29,574 nucleotides of DNA from Entamoeba histolytica HM-1:IMSS (GCF_000208925.1 NW_001915038.1:4341-33914), one strand, 5' to 3'; shown: positions 9,492 through 19,970, counted from the first letter of the stretch. Notes: generated from the sequence alone by a model not told the origin. Program-made: numbers and translations.

Positions 9492-10455
9492 TCATTGTTG
9501 TTGTATTTGAATAAGGATATTATTAATATCATCAATTGTTAATGTATCTATATCAATAACAACATCATCTTCACCTGGTTTATATTTTTGTGCAATTGCC
9601 CCTAATATTTGAGAAGAAGCGTTTTGAAGTTCTTGTATTAAGTTAGTTCGTAGTTTAGTTAAAGAAGTATCAGTAGGATGAATTAAAGGAGTAATTTGTG
9701 TAGGCATTGATGTTAATTGGGAATAATCTGTTTCTATGTAATTTACTTTTGATTGATTAAGTGATAAATAGTCATTGAGTTGAGATTCAGATTTTACAAG
9801 TGGGTATTGGTTATAATCAACTACAGTCATTGGATAATTTACCATTGGATATTGTGAATTTATCACAGGTAATGATGCCATTGGTTGATTTAAAAGAATT
9901 CCTTCTTGTGGTGGTTGAATTAGAGGAAATTCTGTTTGTACTGGAAGAGGAAGTGGTTGTAATTGTGACACATTACTAAAACGTATTAATACATAATTCA
10001 GTGCAGTAAATACAAATGTAAGAAGAAGTAGAAAAATAAATGGTGGTTATTTAATTCTTCATAACCAAATTAAAGTCAACCCTCTAAATAAAATACAATA
10101 AAATAACAAACTGTAATTGAGAAGCATCTCCATAATTATCAAAGAATTGATTAATGTGATGAACAAATGTTAAAAATAATTTCTTTTTAATTTTTGATTC
10201 TAGGTATGTGTTAGCAATGATTCTTTTCTTTAATAAATTTAATTGAAGACACATTGACTGGAAATCATTTGCTGATAAAACTTCTTGATAATGTTCATTT
10301 AACACAAAATTAATGTAGGGAATAGCTATTATCGTTTGTTTAATTTTTGTTATGTGATCAGTATTTAAACAAAATATGACGTCTGGAGTTGGGTTTTCAA
10401 GAGATAAAAGATCCTCAATTCCAAGGTGTTCTTCTGATTTACTTGAATTACTCAT
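9492..10455 (-). CDS. Unrecognised two-exon protein, about 275 residues
   Basis: Exon 1 runs from the ATG at 10453-10455 to 10112 (114 codons plus two bases). GTTTGT at 10111 starts an intron that ends in TTTTAG at 9976. Exon 2 continues in phase to TGA at 9492-9494. The downstream frame read alone has no ATG near its beginning, only a GTG, which is why I join the two. The exon 1 part is helical and mostly polar, with SSKSEEHLGIEDLLSLENP near the N-terminus. The exon 2 part begins with a Pro/Gln/Leu-rich low-complexity region (QLQPLPLPVQTEFPLIQPP), then Asn/Tyr-rich sequence, then a helical C-terminus with GEDDVVIDIDTLTIDDINN. I know no family for it. The low-complexity middle suggests a flexible linker or interaction region. 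Confidence 0.66.
9976..10111 (-). other. Intron joining the two frames of the 275-residue gene
   Basis: 136 bases, GTTTGT to TTTTAG. The last two bases of exon 1 (CA) plus the first base of exon 2 (T) make a His codon and keep the frame. A shorter alternative ending in TTTAG 28 bases after the donor leads to a stop within eight codons. Confidence 0.62.
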
Positions 10456-10875
10456 GATTCTTCCTTCTCAATAAATTATCAGTTCTTTTTGTTTATTTCT
10501 TTTTTTTTTCATTTTACTATTTATTCTTTTTCTCTCTTCTATTGCTTCAACTCCTGATTCTATTCTTCTATCCACCTTTTCTTATTAAACCCCAATTTAA
10601 ATTAACTTTAATCATATTCTTTAGATATCCATTAAAACAACTTCTTCATTTCTCTTCAATCTCCTTATTTTCAATTGAACTTCACTTCTTTCTTTTTGAT
10701 TTTATTATACTAAAAAACTAACTTATTTTATTTTGTTTTACAAAACAGTGTTATTGGGTTAATAATAAAACAGCAAAATAAATAACAATATTTCAAGAAG
10801 AATCATAACAGAAAATTGTTTGTTTATTTATAAAACAATAGAAATTTACAGAAAACAAATCTTGTTTGAAGATAT
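10456..10875. other. Divergent promoter region between the 275-residue gene and the Myb gene
   Basis: 420 bases of T- and C-rich then A-rich sequence between two divergently transcribed genes. No protein-like frame is seen. It is expected to hold both upstream regulatory regions. Confidence 0.45.
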
Positions 10876-10913
10876 AGTTTAAACACAACTCTTTGAACTT
10901 AGACATCATTTTT
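10876..10913 (+). promoter_or_regulatory. Putative core promoter of the Myb gene
   Basis: TAGTTTAAAC at about 10875-10884 resembles the Entamoeba TATA-like element (consensus GTATTTAAA), and TTTGAACTT at 10892-10900 resembles the GAAC element. Both lie within 40 bases of the ATG at 10914. The element types are established for E. histolytica; their use here is inferred from position and partial match only. Confidence 0.4.
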
Positions 10914-11396
10914 ATGAGTTCGTGCATACATACACCATCTACAAACAATTCTTCTGATTCAGACATTATTAAAAAGAAGATTGTCAGAATCTGGACAACA
11001 AGAGAAGAAATGCAGTTAATGGAAGGAATCAAACGATATGGAACTAATAATTGGGAAGAAGTTGCTTCTATGGTTCCAACCAGAACAAAAAAACAATGTA
11101 GAGAGCGATATCTCAATAACAACGAATCCATCTATCATCGACCTTGGAGTCAAGAAGAGGATTGTCTTATTCTTCAAAAAAGAAAAGAAATAGGAAATAA
11201 ATGGACAACTATTGCAAGTTGTTTAGAAGGAAGATCACCAAATGATGTAAAGAATCATTTCTTTGGAAGACTGAAAAAGCTCAATTGTATTGAAAAAGAA
11301 ACAAATCCTCATACTACAAACAAAATTCTAAACGAAATTTCAACTGTTCAGAGTGTATTTAAGCCAGTAGAACAATCTCTGTTTTCTATTATATAG
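10914..11396 (+). CDS. Two-repeat Myb-type DNA-binding protein
   Basis: I start at the first ATG in the frame, giving 160 residues; the longer frame opens with TTG. Two Myb repeats follow a Ser/Thr-rich N-terminus. The first has W27 and W47 with Y66 in the third aromatic position (IWTTREEMQLM, NNWEEVASMVPTRTKKQCRERYLN). The second has W78 and W97 with F116/F117 (RPWSQEEDCLIL, NKWTTIASCLEGRSPNDVKNHFF). The Trp spacing and the recognition-helix residues of the second repeat (NDVKNHF) are those of R2R3-type DNA-binding Myb proteins. It should be a nuclear transcription factor. Several Entamoeba Myb proteins control stage-specific genes, but the target of this one cannot be read. The C-terminal 35 residues have no recognisable domain. 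Confidence 0.93.
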   Translation: MSSCIHTPSTNNSSDSDIIKKKIVRIWTTREEMQLMEGIKRYGTNNWEEVASMVPTRTKKQCRERYLNNNESIYHRPWSQEEDCLILQKRKEIGNKWTTIASCLEGRSPNDVKNHFFGRLKKLNCIEKETNPHTTNKILNEISTVQSVFKPVEQSLFSII

Positions 11397-11417
11397 AATG
11401 TTCTATGTGCTTTAATT

Positions 11418-11564
11418 TTAATGTATTTGTCGTATAACTTCTTTCTGTTCATCTGAAATAATGAAGTGAAAATTTCTTGGCGATTTAAAAATAACTATTC
11501 TATTTTTATTTATGTTTACAATTCTAAAAATAAAAATAAAAGTTCTTCCAATAAGTTTGAAACA
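11418..11564 (-). pseudogene. Orphan C-terminal reading frame, possible gene remnant
   Basis: A minus-strand frame of 48 codons ends in TAA at 11418-11420, only 21 bases beyond the Myb stop and convergent with it. Its translation is strongly protein-like, with RIVIFKSPRNFHFIISDEQK followed by EVIRQIH at the C-terminus, and G+C higher than the flanks. It is preceded by a stop at 11565-11567. TTTTTATTTTTAG inside the frame could be a 3' splice site, but I found no upstream exon that joins in phase. It may be the tail of a dead gene or the last exon of one whose start I cannot find. Confidence 0.35.
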
Positions 11565-11704
11565 TTAGTACTTTATTTTGTAAAACTTTGATTAATAAGG
11601 ATATACATCAATTAATCAATAACCATTTTGATTAGTTTCAGAAATGTTATAATTATGTTTATAGTTATTTTTATTTGAACTTATAAACATCAAATTAAAT
11701 TAAA

Positions 11705-12205
11705 ATGGAAGAGTTAATAAACAAGAACAACCAAATAATTAAAGAAGTAGTAGAAACACTTCCACACATTCAACAATCAATTGATGATACTAATAAGAAT
11801 TATCAATATTATTTAGGAAGTGTTAAACCATGAGAAAAGAAAAGAAGAGAAGAGAGGTTACAAATGATGAGAGGAATGGAAGAAATCAAACAAATAGAAG
11901 AATGGACAGAAAGAAAAGTAGGAAATATACTATTTGATTCAGATAAAGATAATTGGAATAAAAATACATCAGTATTTGGAGAAAGAATAAAAAATAAAGA
12001 ACATATAATAATTATTATTGAAGATGAAGAAGGAAATAAATTTGGAGGATATGTTAATGAGAAAATTGATGAAGTTGATGAATGGATATATGATTCACAA
12101 TCATTTTTATTTTCATTAGAATCAAATGGAAGAAATGAAGAAATTTGATATTAAACAACCACAATATGTATGTTTTATTTATATAATAAATCATATGACT
12201 GTTAG
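11705..12205 (+). pseudogene. TLDc-domain protein pseudogene
   Basis: ATG at 11705 opens a frame with a helical N-terminus, interrupted by TGA at 11831-11833 after Gly-Ser-Val-Lys-Pro. The same frame resumes with Lys/Arg/Glu-rich coiled coil and then a clear Entamoeba TLDc core: IEEWTERKVGNILFDSD, then a FGGYVNEKI segment and SFLFSLESNGR. After NGR, near 12133, the frame stops (TGA at 12146-12148). The next piece, KKFDIKQPQY, is in a different frame, and FYLYNKSYDC returns to the first frame before a TAG at 12203-12205. So there are one nonsense change and two opposite frame shifts, and the final TLDc strands are missing. An intact relative would be a coiled-coil plus TLDc protein of unknown function. 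Confidence 0.82.
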
Positions 12206-12537
12206 TTAGTTATTTGATAAGTTTAATACTTAAAATAAAATGTAATGCAATTCAAGAATTGTTTATTATAAAGTTTCAAACTCCAGAACTATGATATTGT
12301 TATTTTTATATCTTTCATTTATGTGTTACCTTCACAATAACCTGAATTGATCCTTCAATTTAATTACCTTATTAGATTATTAATTTTTGTAATTGTTATA
12401 TGAAACACTTTCATCTAAATAATGTTTAATGATAAAAAGTAAATCTTTTAAGAAAGAGGTTATTTATTAGTACTATTAAATGATATTTGTTTAAATGTCA
12501 TTTGCTAAAGTAATTTACAGTGTAAACGTTTTTGATA

Positions 12538-12835
12538 TTGGAATTCACTCTTTATGCTTTATTAAATCAATAATGATACCTTTTTAATAAGTTAGTTTTA
12601 GAGAGAAAAGCAGTTACTCATTTGAGTGAATTAGAAATTGAAGAACAATAGCACCATTGTGTTTATTTTGAATAGCAATGATTTGATGAAAAGGATAGAC
12701 TAGAATTTGAATAACAAAAACAAAAACAAAAAATTAAAAATTAAAAAAACTTAAAAGAAGTTTGAGTCTTGAAAAAAATCCATAAAGAGAAACAAAAATA
12801 AACTGAATTAGTTCATTCGACGTTCAATACACAAA
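12538..12835 (+). pseudogene. Heavily decayed gene relic, Gln/Lys/Glu-rich coiled coil
   Basis: Frame +1 over these bases reads as protein between about nine in-frame stops. Fragments include YLFNKLVLERKAVTHLSELE, then HHCVYFE, FDEKDRLEFE, QKQKQKIKN, KNLKEV, VLKKIHKEKQK and TELVHSTFNTQ. Most stops are TAA or TAG in positions where the neighbours are Gln and Glu, as expected if CAA/CAG codons mutated by C to T; the others are TGA. The relic reaches up to the start of the NEMF gene, whose promoter must therefore lie within it. I cannot name the original protein. The fragment order is too coherent and charge-patterned to be ordinary AT-rich spacer, but this is judgement by eye. Confidence 0.45.
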
Positions 12836-15772
12836 ATGAGCCAATTCTCTAAAAAACCAAGAAAGTGGATGTCCCCATTAGAAATCAAAGCTATTGTTGG
12901 AGAAATGAATAATAAACTACAAAGTTTGAAAAAAAAATATATACATAAATTAGTTAAGAAAGATAAAAACTAACAAATAGACTTTAACATTAACACAGTG
13001 TATGATGTTAATAGAAGATTATATGTAATCAAGTTATCAAAAACAGATTGTAAAGAATTTATTGTTATCGAGTCAGGAGTTAGAGTTCATTTAACAGAAT
13101 ATAACAGAGAGAAATCCGACTTTCCAAATAACTTTACTTCTAGACTAAGAAAATATTTAAATAAAAAGAAATTAATTAAAATTAATCAAATAGGTAATGA
13201 TAGAGTCATTGAATTAGTGTTTGGAAATGCTACTGAACGTTATTCATTAATAGTTGATTTATATTCTAATGGTAACATCTGTTTATGTGACCAAGAATAT
13301 AAAATTCTTTTAATATTAAGAAGTTTTACATTTGATAAAACTGGAGATAAAGTTGCTGTAGGAGAAAAATACCCTCTTCATCTTCTAAGTGATGCAAATG
13401 GTATTGATGAATTAAAAAAAATAATAAAAGAATATGACACAATTTTTACATCTGAAAGTATGAAAGGATGGACTTTAAAACAATTAATAAATTATACCAG
13501 TGATTTTGGACAACAACTTAGTGACCATTGTTGTAGTCAATTTGGTAAAGAAAGTAGTAAAACAAAAAGACTTGAAGAATTTAATGAAGAAGAAAAGAGT
13601 TTAATGAAAAAGATTCTTGAAGAAGCAATAACACGATATGAGAAAATTGATTCAGGTAAATGTAAAGGATATATTTTCTATCATGAGACAAATAAAAAGA
13701 AATATTATGAAGAAGTTAGTTGTGACATTTTCTATCAAGATAGTAAAAGAAAATATATTGAATTTGAAAGTTTTGAAAAAGCAATGGATGAATTTCATAG
13801 TCATATTGAAAAACAAGAGTATGAAGCAGAAGTAGAAAAGAAAGAAATGATTATGAAAAAGAAAATTCAAGCTGTTATTGATGGACATCAAAAAAGATAT
13901 CAAGGGTTATTAGATAAAGCTGAAACATTAAAAAATGAGGCTGAAGCAGTTGAAGAGAATATTCAAGTTGTTGATCAATTAATTCAAGAAATTAATGTAT
14001 TCTTAAAAGAAAAAATGAAATGGGAACAGATTGAAGGTATTATTGAATCATTAAAAGAAAATGATCCAACGTCTATTGCAAAATATATTAAAAGATTCGA
14101 TTTTAAAAATGAAGTCGTTGTATTAGAATTAAAACATACAAATGAAGATAAAATTATAGAAGTAGAAATTGCATTAAACAAAAATGGTTTTGAAAATATT
14201 CGTAATTTTTATGAAATGAGAAAGAATATATTAGCTAAAGCAGAAAAAACAATGGAAAGTAAAGACTTAGCAATTAAACAAGCTGAGAATAAACAAGAAA
14301 GAGTAGCAAAAGAAAAGAAAATAACTTTAGTAGATGTAAAGAAAATGAGAAAAAGGTTTTGGTTTGAGAAATTCCATTGGTTCTTATCAAGTGAAAATTT
14401 TATTATTATAAGTGGTAAAGATGCTTTACAAAATGATGTCATATATCGTAGATATATGAAAAGTACTGATGTATATGTTCATGCTGATATTCATGGTGCT
14501 GCTTCTTGTATTATTAAAGGAATTCCTGGTAAAACTATCGGAGCTCCTACCTTAGAACAAGCTGGTAAAATTGCTGTATGCAGATCTTCTGCTTGGACAT
14601 CAAAAATTGTTACTTCTGCATGGTGGGTATATAGCGATCAAGTAAGTAAAACAGCACCATCAGGAGAATATCTTACTACTGGTTCATTCATGATTAGAGG
14701 AAAGAAAAATTATCTACCACCTGTTCCATTAGTTTTTGGTATTGGAATTATGTTTGCTGTTGAAAAGGAGGATAAAGAAAACCATGAAGAAATTATTCCA
14801 CAAGAGACAAAAGAGGTTCAACAAAAAGAAAATATGGAAAGTGTAATTAAAATAGTTGAGCAAGAAGGAGATAAAGAACAAAAAAAAGAAAAACAAGAAG
14901 TTGTTCCAGTTCAAGTAGAAAAAGTCAAAGTTAAGAATCTAGAAGTTAAAGAAAAAGATGAGGGTAAAGTCACTATTGAAGAAATCCAATTTAAAAAAGT
15001 AGAATTTTCAAGTAAAAAAGAAGAAGAAGAAGCTAGACTACAACAAAAAATAGAGAAGAAAAAACGTACTGAAAAAAGAAAAGAGATTGAAGATAAAAAG
15101 AAGAAGGATGAAGAGGAAAAGAAAAAGAATAAACCTGTTCGAGGTAAAGCTGGAAAAATGAAAAAACTTAAGAGATATGAAGATCAAGATGAAGAAGATC
15201 GTAAAAAAATGGAAGAAAGAATTGGTCATAAATTTAATGTTAAAGAAGAAGAACAACCAAAAGAAGATATCAAAAAAGTTGTTCCTATTCAGTGCTTCTT
15301 TTGTGGTTCAACTGAACACTTGGCAAAAGACTGTCCTAAAAGAAAAGAAGAGTTAAAGAAAAAACAAGAAGAAAAAATAAAAGAACGAATGGAAGAAGAA
15401 GAAGAGATTGATGACGAAGAAATGTCTGTTAATGACACAATTTTTGTAGGTGAATTAGTTGAAGGAATGAATGTTAAATTTGCTGTTCCAGTTTGTGGTC
15501 CATATGACTGTGTTAGTAAATACAAATACCACATCAAATTGACTCCTGGAAATACTAAAGCTGGTAAAGCCATCAAAAATATTATTGGTTTGTGGAGTAC
15601 TTGGAAAGACCAAAAAGAAATAGAAAAAGTTCTTATATCAGGAATAAGTACAGACGAATATATTGGAGTAATGATGAGTGATGTTACTGTTCATCAACCT
15701 AATGGAAAAATTAAAACTCAAAAATGGAAAGGAGGTTCTAACAAAGAGAAGAAAAGTAAAGGCAAAAAGTAA
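12836..15772 (+). CDS. NEMF: NEMF/Rqc2 (Tae2) ribosome quality control factor
   Basis: NEMF/Rqc2 binds the 60S subunit carrying stalled peptidyl-tRNA, helps recruit the Ltn1/Listerin ubiquitin ligase and drives C-terminal tailing of the nascent chain. Exon 1 starts at the ATG at 12836 and carries SPLEIKAIVGEMNNKL, the conserved NFACT-N start. A 57-base intron is removed before INTVYDVNRRLYVIKL. The spliced protein is about 959 residues. Domains in order are NFACT-N (1 to about 280); a coiled-coil region (about 290-475); NFACT-R (about 485-600) with DVYVHADIHGAAS around residue 530; a Lys/Glu-rich low-complexity stretch (about 610-795); a CCHC zinc knuckle at C801, C804, H809 and C814; and NFACT-C (about 850-945) with VPVCGPYDCVSKYKYHIKL. 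Human NEMF is somewhat longer. Reading from the GTG at 12998 alone would lose the N-terminus. Confidence 0.95.
12924..12980 (+). other. Intron 1 of the NEMF gene
   Basis: 57 bases from GTTTGA to AAATAG with an ACTAAC branch-like motif 15-10 bases before the 3' end. Splicing joins codon 29 plus one base to two bases of exon 2 and removes the in-frame TAA at 12971-12973. The resulting junction has the same spacing between the GEMN and VYDV motifs as in other NEMF proteins. The donor is GTTTGA, not GTTTGT. Confidence 0.82.
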
Positions 15773-17552
15773 TTGGAAGTTTTAATCATTTTAATCATTT
15801 TTCTTATTGTTTTATTATTAATACTATTCAGAAATATATTAATATTCATTTGAGTGTCATTTAGAAACCATACATTGACTTAAAAGAATTGGTTGAATGA
15901 AACAGAATAAAGATTAAATATTATTGAAAAAGTATTGAACATGCGTCGTGTATTATAAAAAAGATAGAAACAATATTTATATGAAGAGTAACATAAAACT
16001 GAAAAATAAACATAAGAAAGCAAACAATACATCCTCTTTTTTCTTTGTAATAAAATGACTTATGAATTTACTAATTGTTTTTAAGTATTGAAGAAAATAT
16101 ATGAATGTTTTTTTTTTCAAGGAAAAAGAGTGGTTTGTTTGAAGAATATACTGTTTTATACTTTGATGAAATTAAACAATTAAAGTCATCGTTTTTACAA
16201 TAAATGTAAATGTCCTACTTCATTTAAGATATGGGTACTTACTTCGTTTGAGTTATATTTGAGACTAAGTAATAATGAAGACAGTATTGAATAGAAATAC
16301 AAAGTCATGAAATACAAAAGAAGTTATATAAGAAATATTATAACAGTAATTGGAAAAACAAAATAAACAATGTTAGTTCAGTAAATAGATATAAAGACAC
16401 ACAAAGAGTATGAAAGAATAAAGATAGTTAAGATGTTAAATCTAGAACATGTATTGAAATATACATCACAACAATATTAAATATTCATGTAATTCCTTAG
16501 GTATGTGTTGAATGATTAATGAATTAACCATATACAGATTAAATAGAAGAATTAATTTATTATCAGAAGAATGTTGAATATATTTTTTGATTAATACTAT
16601 TATGATAAGATAGTATTAAATTCTAAGAAATAGACACTAAAAATAGAAGGAACAATTAACATTAAACATAAACAGAAACCTTTGAACAAATACATATAAC
16701 TCTATAAAATGAAATGAAGCAATGAAATAAACATCAACAATGTATCTAACCTTTACTGGATTAACAAAATTAAAATTCATTAGTTTTTTTTTTTAAACAT
16801 AAAATGAAAAATAATAATAATTAACTCATACAAAACGGTTTATCGTAGAAAAGAAAGACATGGTATTCTCATTGAATCTAATTAATTTTGAAACATAGTA
16901 AATGAAAGAATAATATTGAGAGTAAAGTAGTTATATATTGTGGTAAAAATTAACATGATGAATAAGAATAAATGAAAGTGATGTTTATTGAGTTTGAGTA
17001 ATAAATATAAGTCAGTAAGTATTAATACACCTTTAGTCATATTCCAAATTATTTATTGAAATATAAAACAAACAATAAATAAGTGTGAGAAATTGAAGTA
17101 TAATGAATAACACTCAAACACACAAAATGAAAAACAACACTGAGAAAAACAAGAAATGATATGATTTTATAAAAGAAAGTCATCCAAGAGAGATATTTTA
17201 TGAAAAGAAAAAGACAATTATGAAAGTAGGAGTTAGTTAAATTCTTTGAGAAGAAAATAAACACACAAAAAAGAATAAGAAGAAATTCAAATGAATATAA
17301 ACTGAAAAGTTTTATGTTATCTTATTGTTAAATAAGTAAAAGAGTTAACAAATAAGAATTGTTAAATTAAATAAAAGAATGATGTAAAAAACAAATTACA
17401 TTAAAACAAGGATAAAAATTCTATAAAACAGAAAAAATGAAGAGTTTCTTTGTCATAAAATAATCAAATTAATACTTTTCGAGGTTTAAATGGTTTAAAA
17501 TTGTTTAAAATGATAAAAAGATAAATCAAAGAAGAAGATAAATGAAATTAAA
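15773..17552. other. Gene-poor intergenic region, 1.8 kb
   Basis: AT-rich sequence between the 3' ends of NEMF (plus) and the hexosaminidase gene (minus). The only protein-like stretch is about 28 codons on the plus strand at 16117-16203 (SGLFEEYTVLYFDEIKQL then a TAA), which begins in a run of T and may be a relic or chance. I see no RNA gene and no repeat array. The A-rich frames near 17049-17264 are low-complexity. Confidence 0.45.
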
Positions 17553-19250
17553 TTAGATGTCTTCAGGAAGTTGACAATATGAATGATAAAGTGGACCAGT
17601 TCCTTTTAAGAAGTTTCTTCTTAAACCAAGACATCTTACGTAATTTGCACGAACTTCATGACTTTCAGGATCTGTAATATCTTCTGAACTCCAGAATCTT
17701 TCTGCAACAGCAGAGAATCGTTGGAAAACTCTGTCAAAGAAATTTTGTTCATCAACACTTTCATCCCATGAACATGCTTCTCCTCCTAATACATTTTGTT
17801 TAGTAGCATAATCTAACTCTTTAATTGGATCATTTCTATACATATCTCTATTTGTCCATACCCACATATGATTTGGATTAGTACAACTATCTGCTACATA
17901 ATCACTACATAATGGCATTTGCATATCTAAATAATATCCTGCTGACAAAATAACTTTATAACCAGCTGTTGCTGCTTCTTTTAGTAAATTAACATTATTC
18001 CATACTTGAATAATAGTCTTTTTATCTGCACTTCCTTTTTGATAAACTTCTTCCCAACAAACTGGTGTTTTACCATTTTTAATAATTTGTTCTTGTGCAT
18101 ATTTATTAAAGTATGCTTCTAATTCTTTTAATGTATTGATTCCTTTCTTGTTCATCCATTCTAATATTGCTGGATATTCTTTTGCTTTTGACCATGCTCC
18201 TGTCCAAACTTCATCTCCTCCAAAATGAACATAATCATTTCCAAATACTTCTCCCATTTCTTTCATTAATGCATCAATTATACTAAATGTTTTTTCATTT
18301 GCTGGATTTAATGCTAATACATTTTCTCCATATCTCATTGAACTACTAACAATATAATCCCAAATATCTGCAACTACTCCTGGATATCCTGCATTCCATG
18401 ATGCTGTATGTGCTGGTGTATCAATTTCTGGATATACTATAACTCCTCTTTTAGCTCCATATTGTACTAATTGTTTAATAAAAGATTGTGTTAATACTTT
18501 ATTTTGGAAAAATGCTCCTTTTTTACTTAATTCAGGATATTCTTTTGATTCAAACATAAATGTTTGTGCATCACTTAAATGAATGTGTAATACATTTGCC
18601 TTAATTGCTGCCATTGCATTAATAATTTTTACAAATGCACTTCTAGAAAATGAATTTCTAGCAACATCAATCATTAATCCTCTCCATTGTAATCTTGGTT
18701 TATCTTCTATCATAATTGGTATATGTTTAATAATATATTTCCCTTGATATGGTCTTAACATTTGAATTAATGTTTCTAATCCTAATCTTGCTCCATAAAC
18801 TGTTGTTGCACTAATTTTAATTCCTTCTTTTGTAACATCTAATGAATAACTTTCATCAATTCCGATTTTAAGTGGTGGATAAATTTCTTCAATGTTATTT
18901 CCTGTTAATTCAATATTAACTGTATTTGCTGAATATACAACATTTCCTTTCATTTCTTCTATATCAATTGGGGCAAAAATAGAAACTCTAAAATCTTCAA
19001 GATTTCTTTGTCTTTGTAATGGATAAGTAATTGTATGATTAAAATTAAATGTCATAAATGATAAACAATTAGGATCATTTTGACAATTATTTGATAATAC
19101 CATTTTAATATTTGATGTTGCTTCAACACAATCGTTTGACCCAAATTGAGCATTAACTGTTGTTGGGTATGGCATTAAAAGTAATTGGTTTTTCACATTA
19201 ACACCATTACCAGCAAAACAATATGAAATTAGAAGTAAAAGAACAATCAT
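17553..19250 (-). CDS. Beta-N-acetylhexosaminidase (GH20), secreted or lysosomal
   Basis: The enzyme removes terminal beta-linked GlcNAc or GalNAc from glycoconjugates and chitin oligomers. The 565-residue protein opens with a signal peptide ([13 protein letters not shown], cleavage near 14). A GH20 N-terminal alpha/beta domain follows (about 24-160), with IDESYSLDV and GARLGLETL. Then comes the catalytic TIM barrel from about 186 ([16 protein letters not shown]), with [11 protein letters not shown] at 221-231, YPEIDTPAH at 273-281 and HFGGDEVW at 342-349; D346 and E347 are the catalytic pair. [13 protein letters not shown] near the end and a Trp-rich C-terminus ([12 protein letters not shown]) complete the barrel. 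An N-glycosylation sequon lies at N71. Length equals that of the lysosomal HEXA/HEXB type. The ATG at 19248-19250 directly precedes the signal peptide. In Entamoeba this class is found in secreted and lysosomal fractions. Confidence 0.97.
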   Translation of the reverse strand: MIVLLLLISYCFAGNGVNVKNQLLLMPYPTTVNAQFGSNDCVEATSNIKMVLSNNCQNDPNCLSFMTFNFNHTITYPLQRQRNLEDFRVSIFAPIDIEEMKGNVVYSANTVNIELTGNNIEEIYPPLKIGIDESYSLDVTKEGIKISATTVYGARLGLETLIQMLRPYQGKYIIKHIPIMIEDKPRLQWRGLMIDVARNSFSRSAFVKIINAMAAIKANVLHIHLSDAQTFMFESKEYPELSKKGAFFQNKVLTQSFIKQLVQYGAKRGVIVYPEIDTPAHTASWNAGYPGVVADIWDYIVSSSMRYGENVLALNPANEKTFSIIDALMKEMGEVFGNDYVHFGGDEVWTGAWSKAKEYPAILEWMNKKGINTLKELEAYFNKYAQEQIIKNGKTPVCWEEVYQKGSADKKTIIQVWNNVNLLKEAATAGYKVILSAGYYLDMQMPLCSDYVADSCTNPNHMWVWTNRDMYRNDPIKELDYATKQNVLGGEACSWDESVDEQNFFDRVFQRFSAVAERFWSSEDITDPESHEVRANYVRCLGLRRNFLKGTGPLYHSYCQLPEDI

Positions 19251-19601
19251 ATTATATTTCTAAGTTTTTTTTTCTTTTCTTTTAAATCAACTATTCTTTT
19301 CTTATAATAACTTATTTATTTCTTGTTAATTATTTCATTCTTCTTTTTTTTTTTAATCTTCTAATTATTTCTTTTACTTTTCTTTTCTTCTTGAATTTTT
19401 CTTTTTTAATCACTTCATACTCTTTGTACTTTATTTTCTCCTTTTATTTCCTTTCCTTGTCATTTAGCTTTATTTTACACATTGTACTAAATACTACGCT
19501 TCATTTTTATTTGTTTATCTGTATCTTTAAATATCAATTTTCTTCTACCTGCTCACTTATTTGTTGTTTTATCAAACCTTAACTCCATAGAGTTTTTAGC
19601 C
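19251..19601. other. Upstream region of the hexosaminidase gene
   Basis: T-rich on the plus strand, that is A-rich in the direction of the gene. A GATTTAAAAG-like block about 30-40 bases before the ATG (near 19280-19290) could serve as the TATA-like element. The plus-strand frame at 19391-19582 is Phe/Ser/Leu repetition from low-complexity T-rich DNA and I do not call it a gene. Confidence 0.4.
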
Positions 19602-19970
19602 ATGAAAAAGTTCAGAAACAAGAAACAACATTTAAATGTGATGACCAAACTAGGTTTTTGTAGTGGAAATACTGAATGAATGTGTAAAAAGTTCAACACA
19701 CAAAACAACAATGACATTGAACAGTTTGTAACACAGAAAAGTGAAATGTCAAGTTATGAAAATGTCATCAGTTATGAAAGTAAAGAGGGAATGGTCAATG
19801 GAGAAAATGAACAAAACACACTAACGGTATATAAAATAGCAATTTCAGTTGATAAAGTCACAAAGCACATAAACAAGGAAATTAAGAGTTATCAAGTAAA
19901 TGGAAATTATCCAAAAAGAAGAGAGATTTTCTATCACATTAATCATTTTAATATAAAACGAAAAAGATGA
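19602..19970 (+). pseudogene. Unassigned reading frame with one internal stop
   Basis: ATG at 19602 opens 25 codons to a TGA at 19677-19679. A second ATG at 19680 continues the same frame for 96 codons to TGA at 19968-19970. An open run of 96 codons is unusual for DNA this AT-rich, so it is probably coding or recently coding. The translation is polar (Asn, Lys, Glu, Ser) with no motif I recognise; segments include TLTVYKIAISVDKVTKHINK and KRREIFYHINHFNIKRKR. The same frame can be followed further downstream with many stops. It could be a small hypothetical gene starting at 19680, or a relic of a repeat or gene. Confidence 0.3.

Noticed and set aside
9492..9971. Separate 159-residue gene starting at 9971
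   Set aside because: Its first codon is GTG with no in-frame ATG nearby; splicing to the upstream exon explains it.
10084..10111. 28-base intron GTTTGT to TTTAG in the 275-residue gene
   Set aside because: Too short for Entamoeba and leads to a stop within eight codons.
10893..10913. Upstream start for the Myb gene
   Set aside because: The codon is TTG; the first ATG is at 10914 and the extra residues add no conserved sequence.
12541..12835. Alternative genetic code (TAA/TAG as Gln, TGA as Trp) suggested by the Q-like stops
   Set aside because: All intact genes in the window end at normal stops and encode Gln with CAA/CAG; C-to-T decay explains the pattern.
19391..19582. Phe/Ser/Leu-rich ORF upstream of the hexosaminidase gene
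   Set aside because: It follows from a T-rich leader of the minus-strand gene; composition alone explains it.
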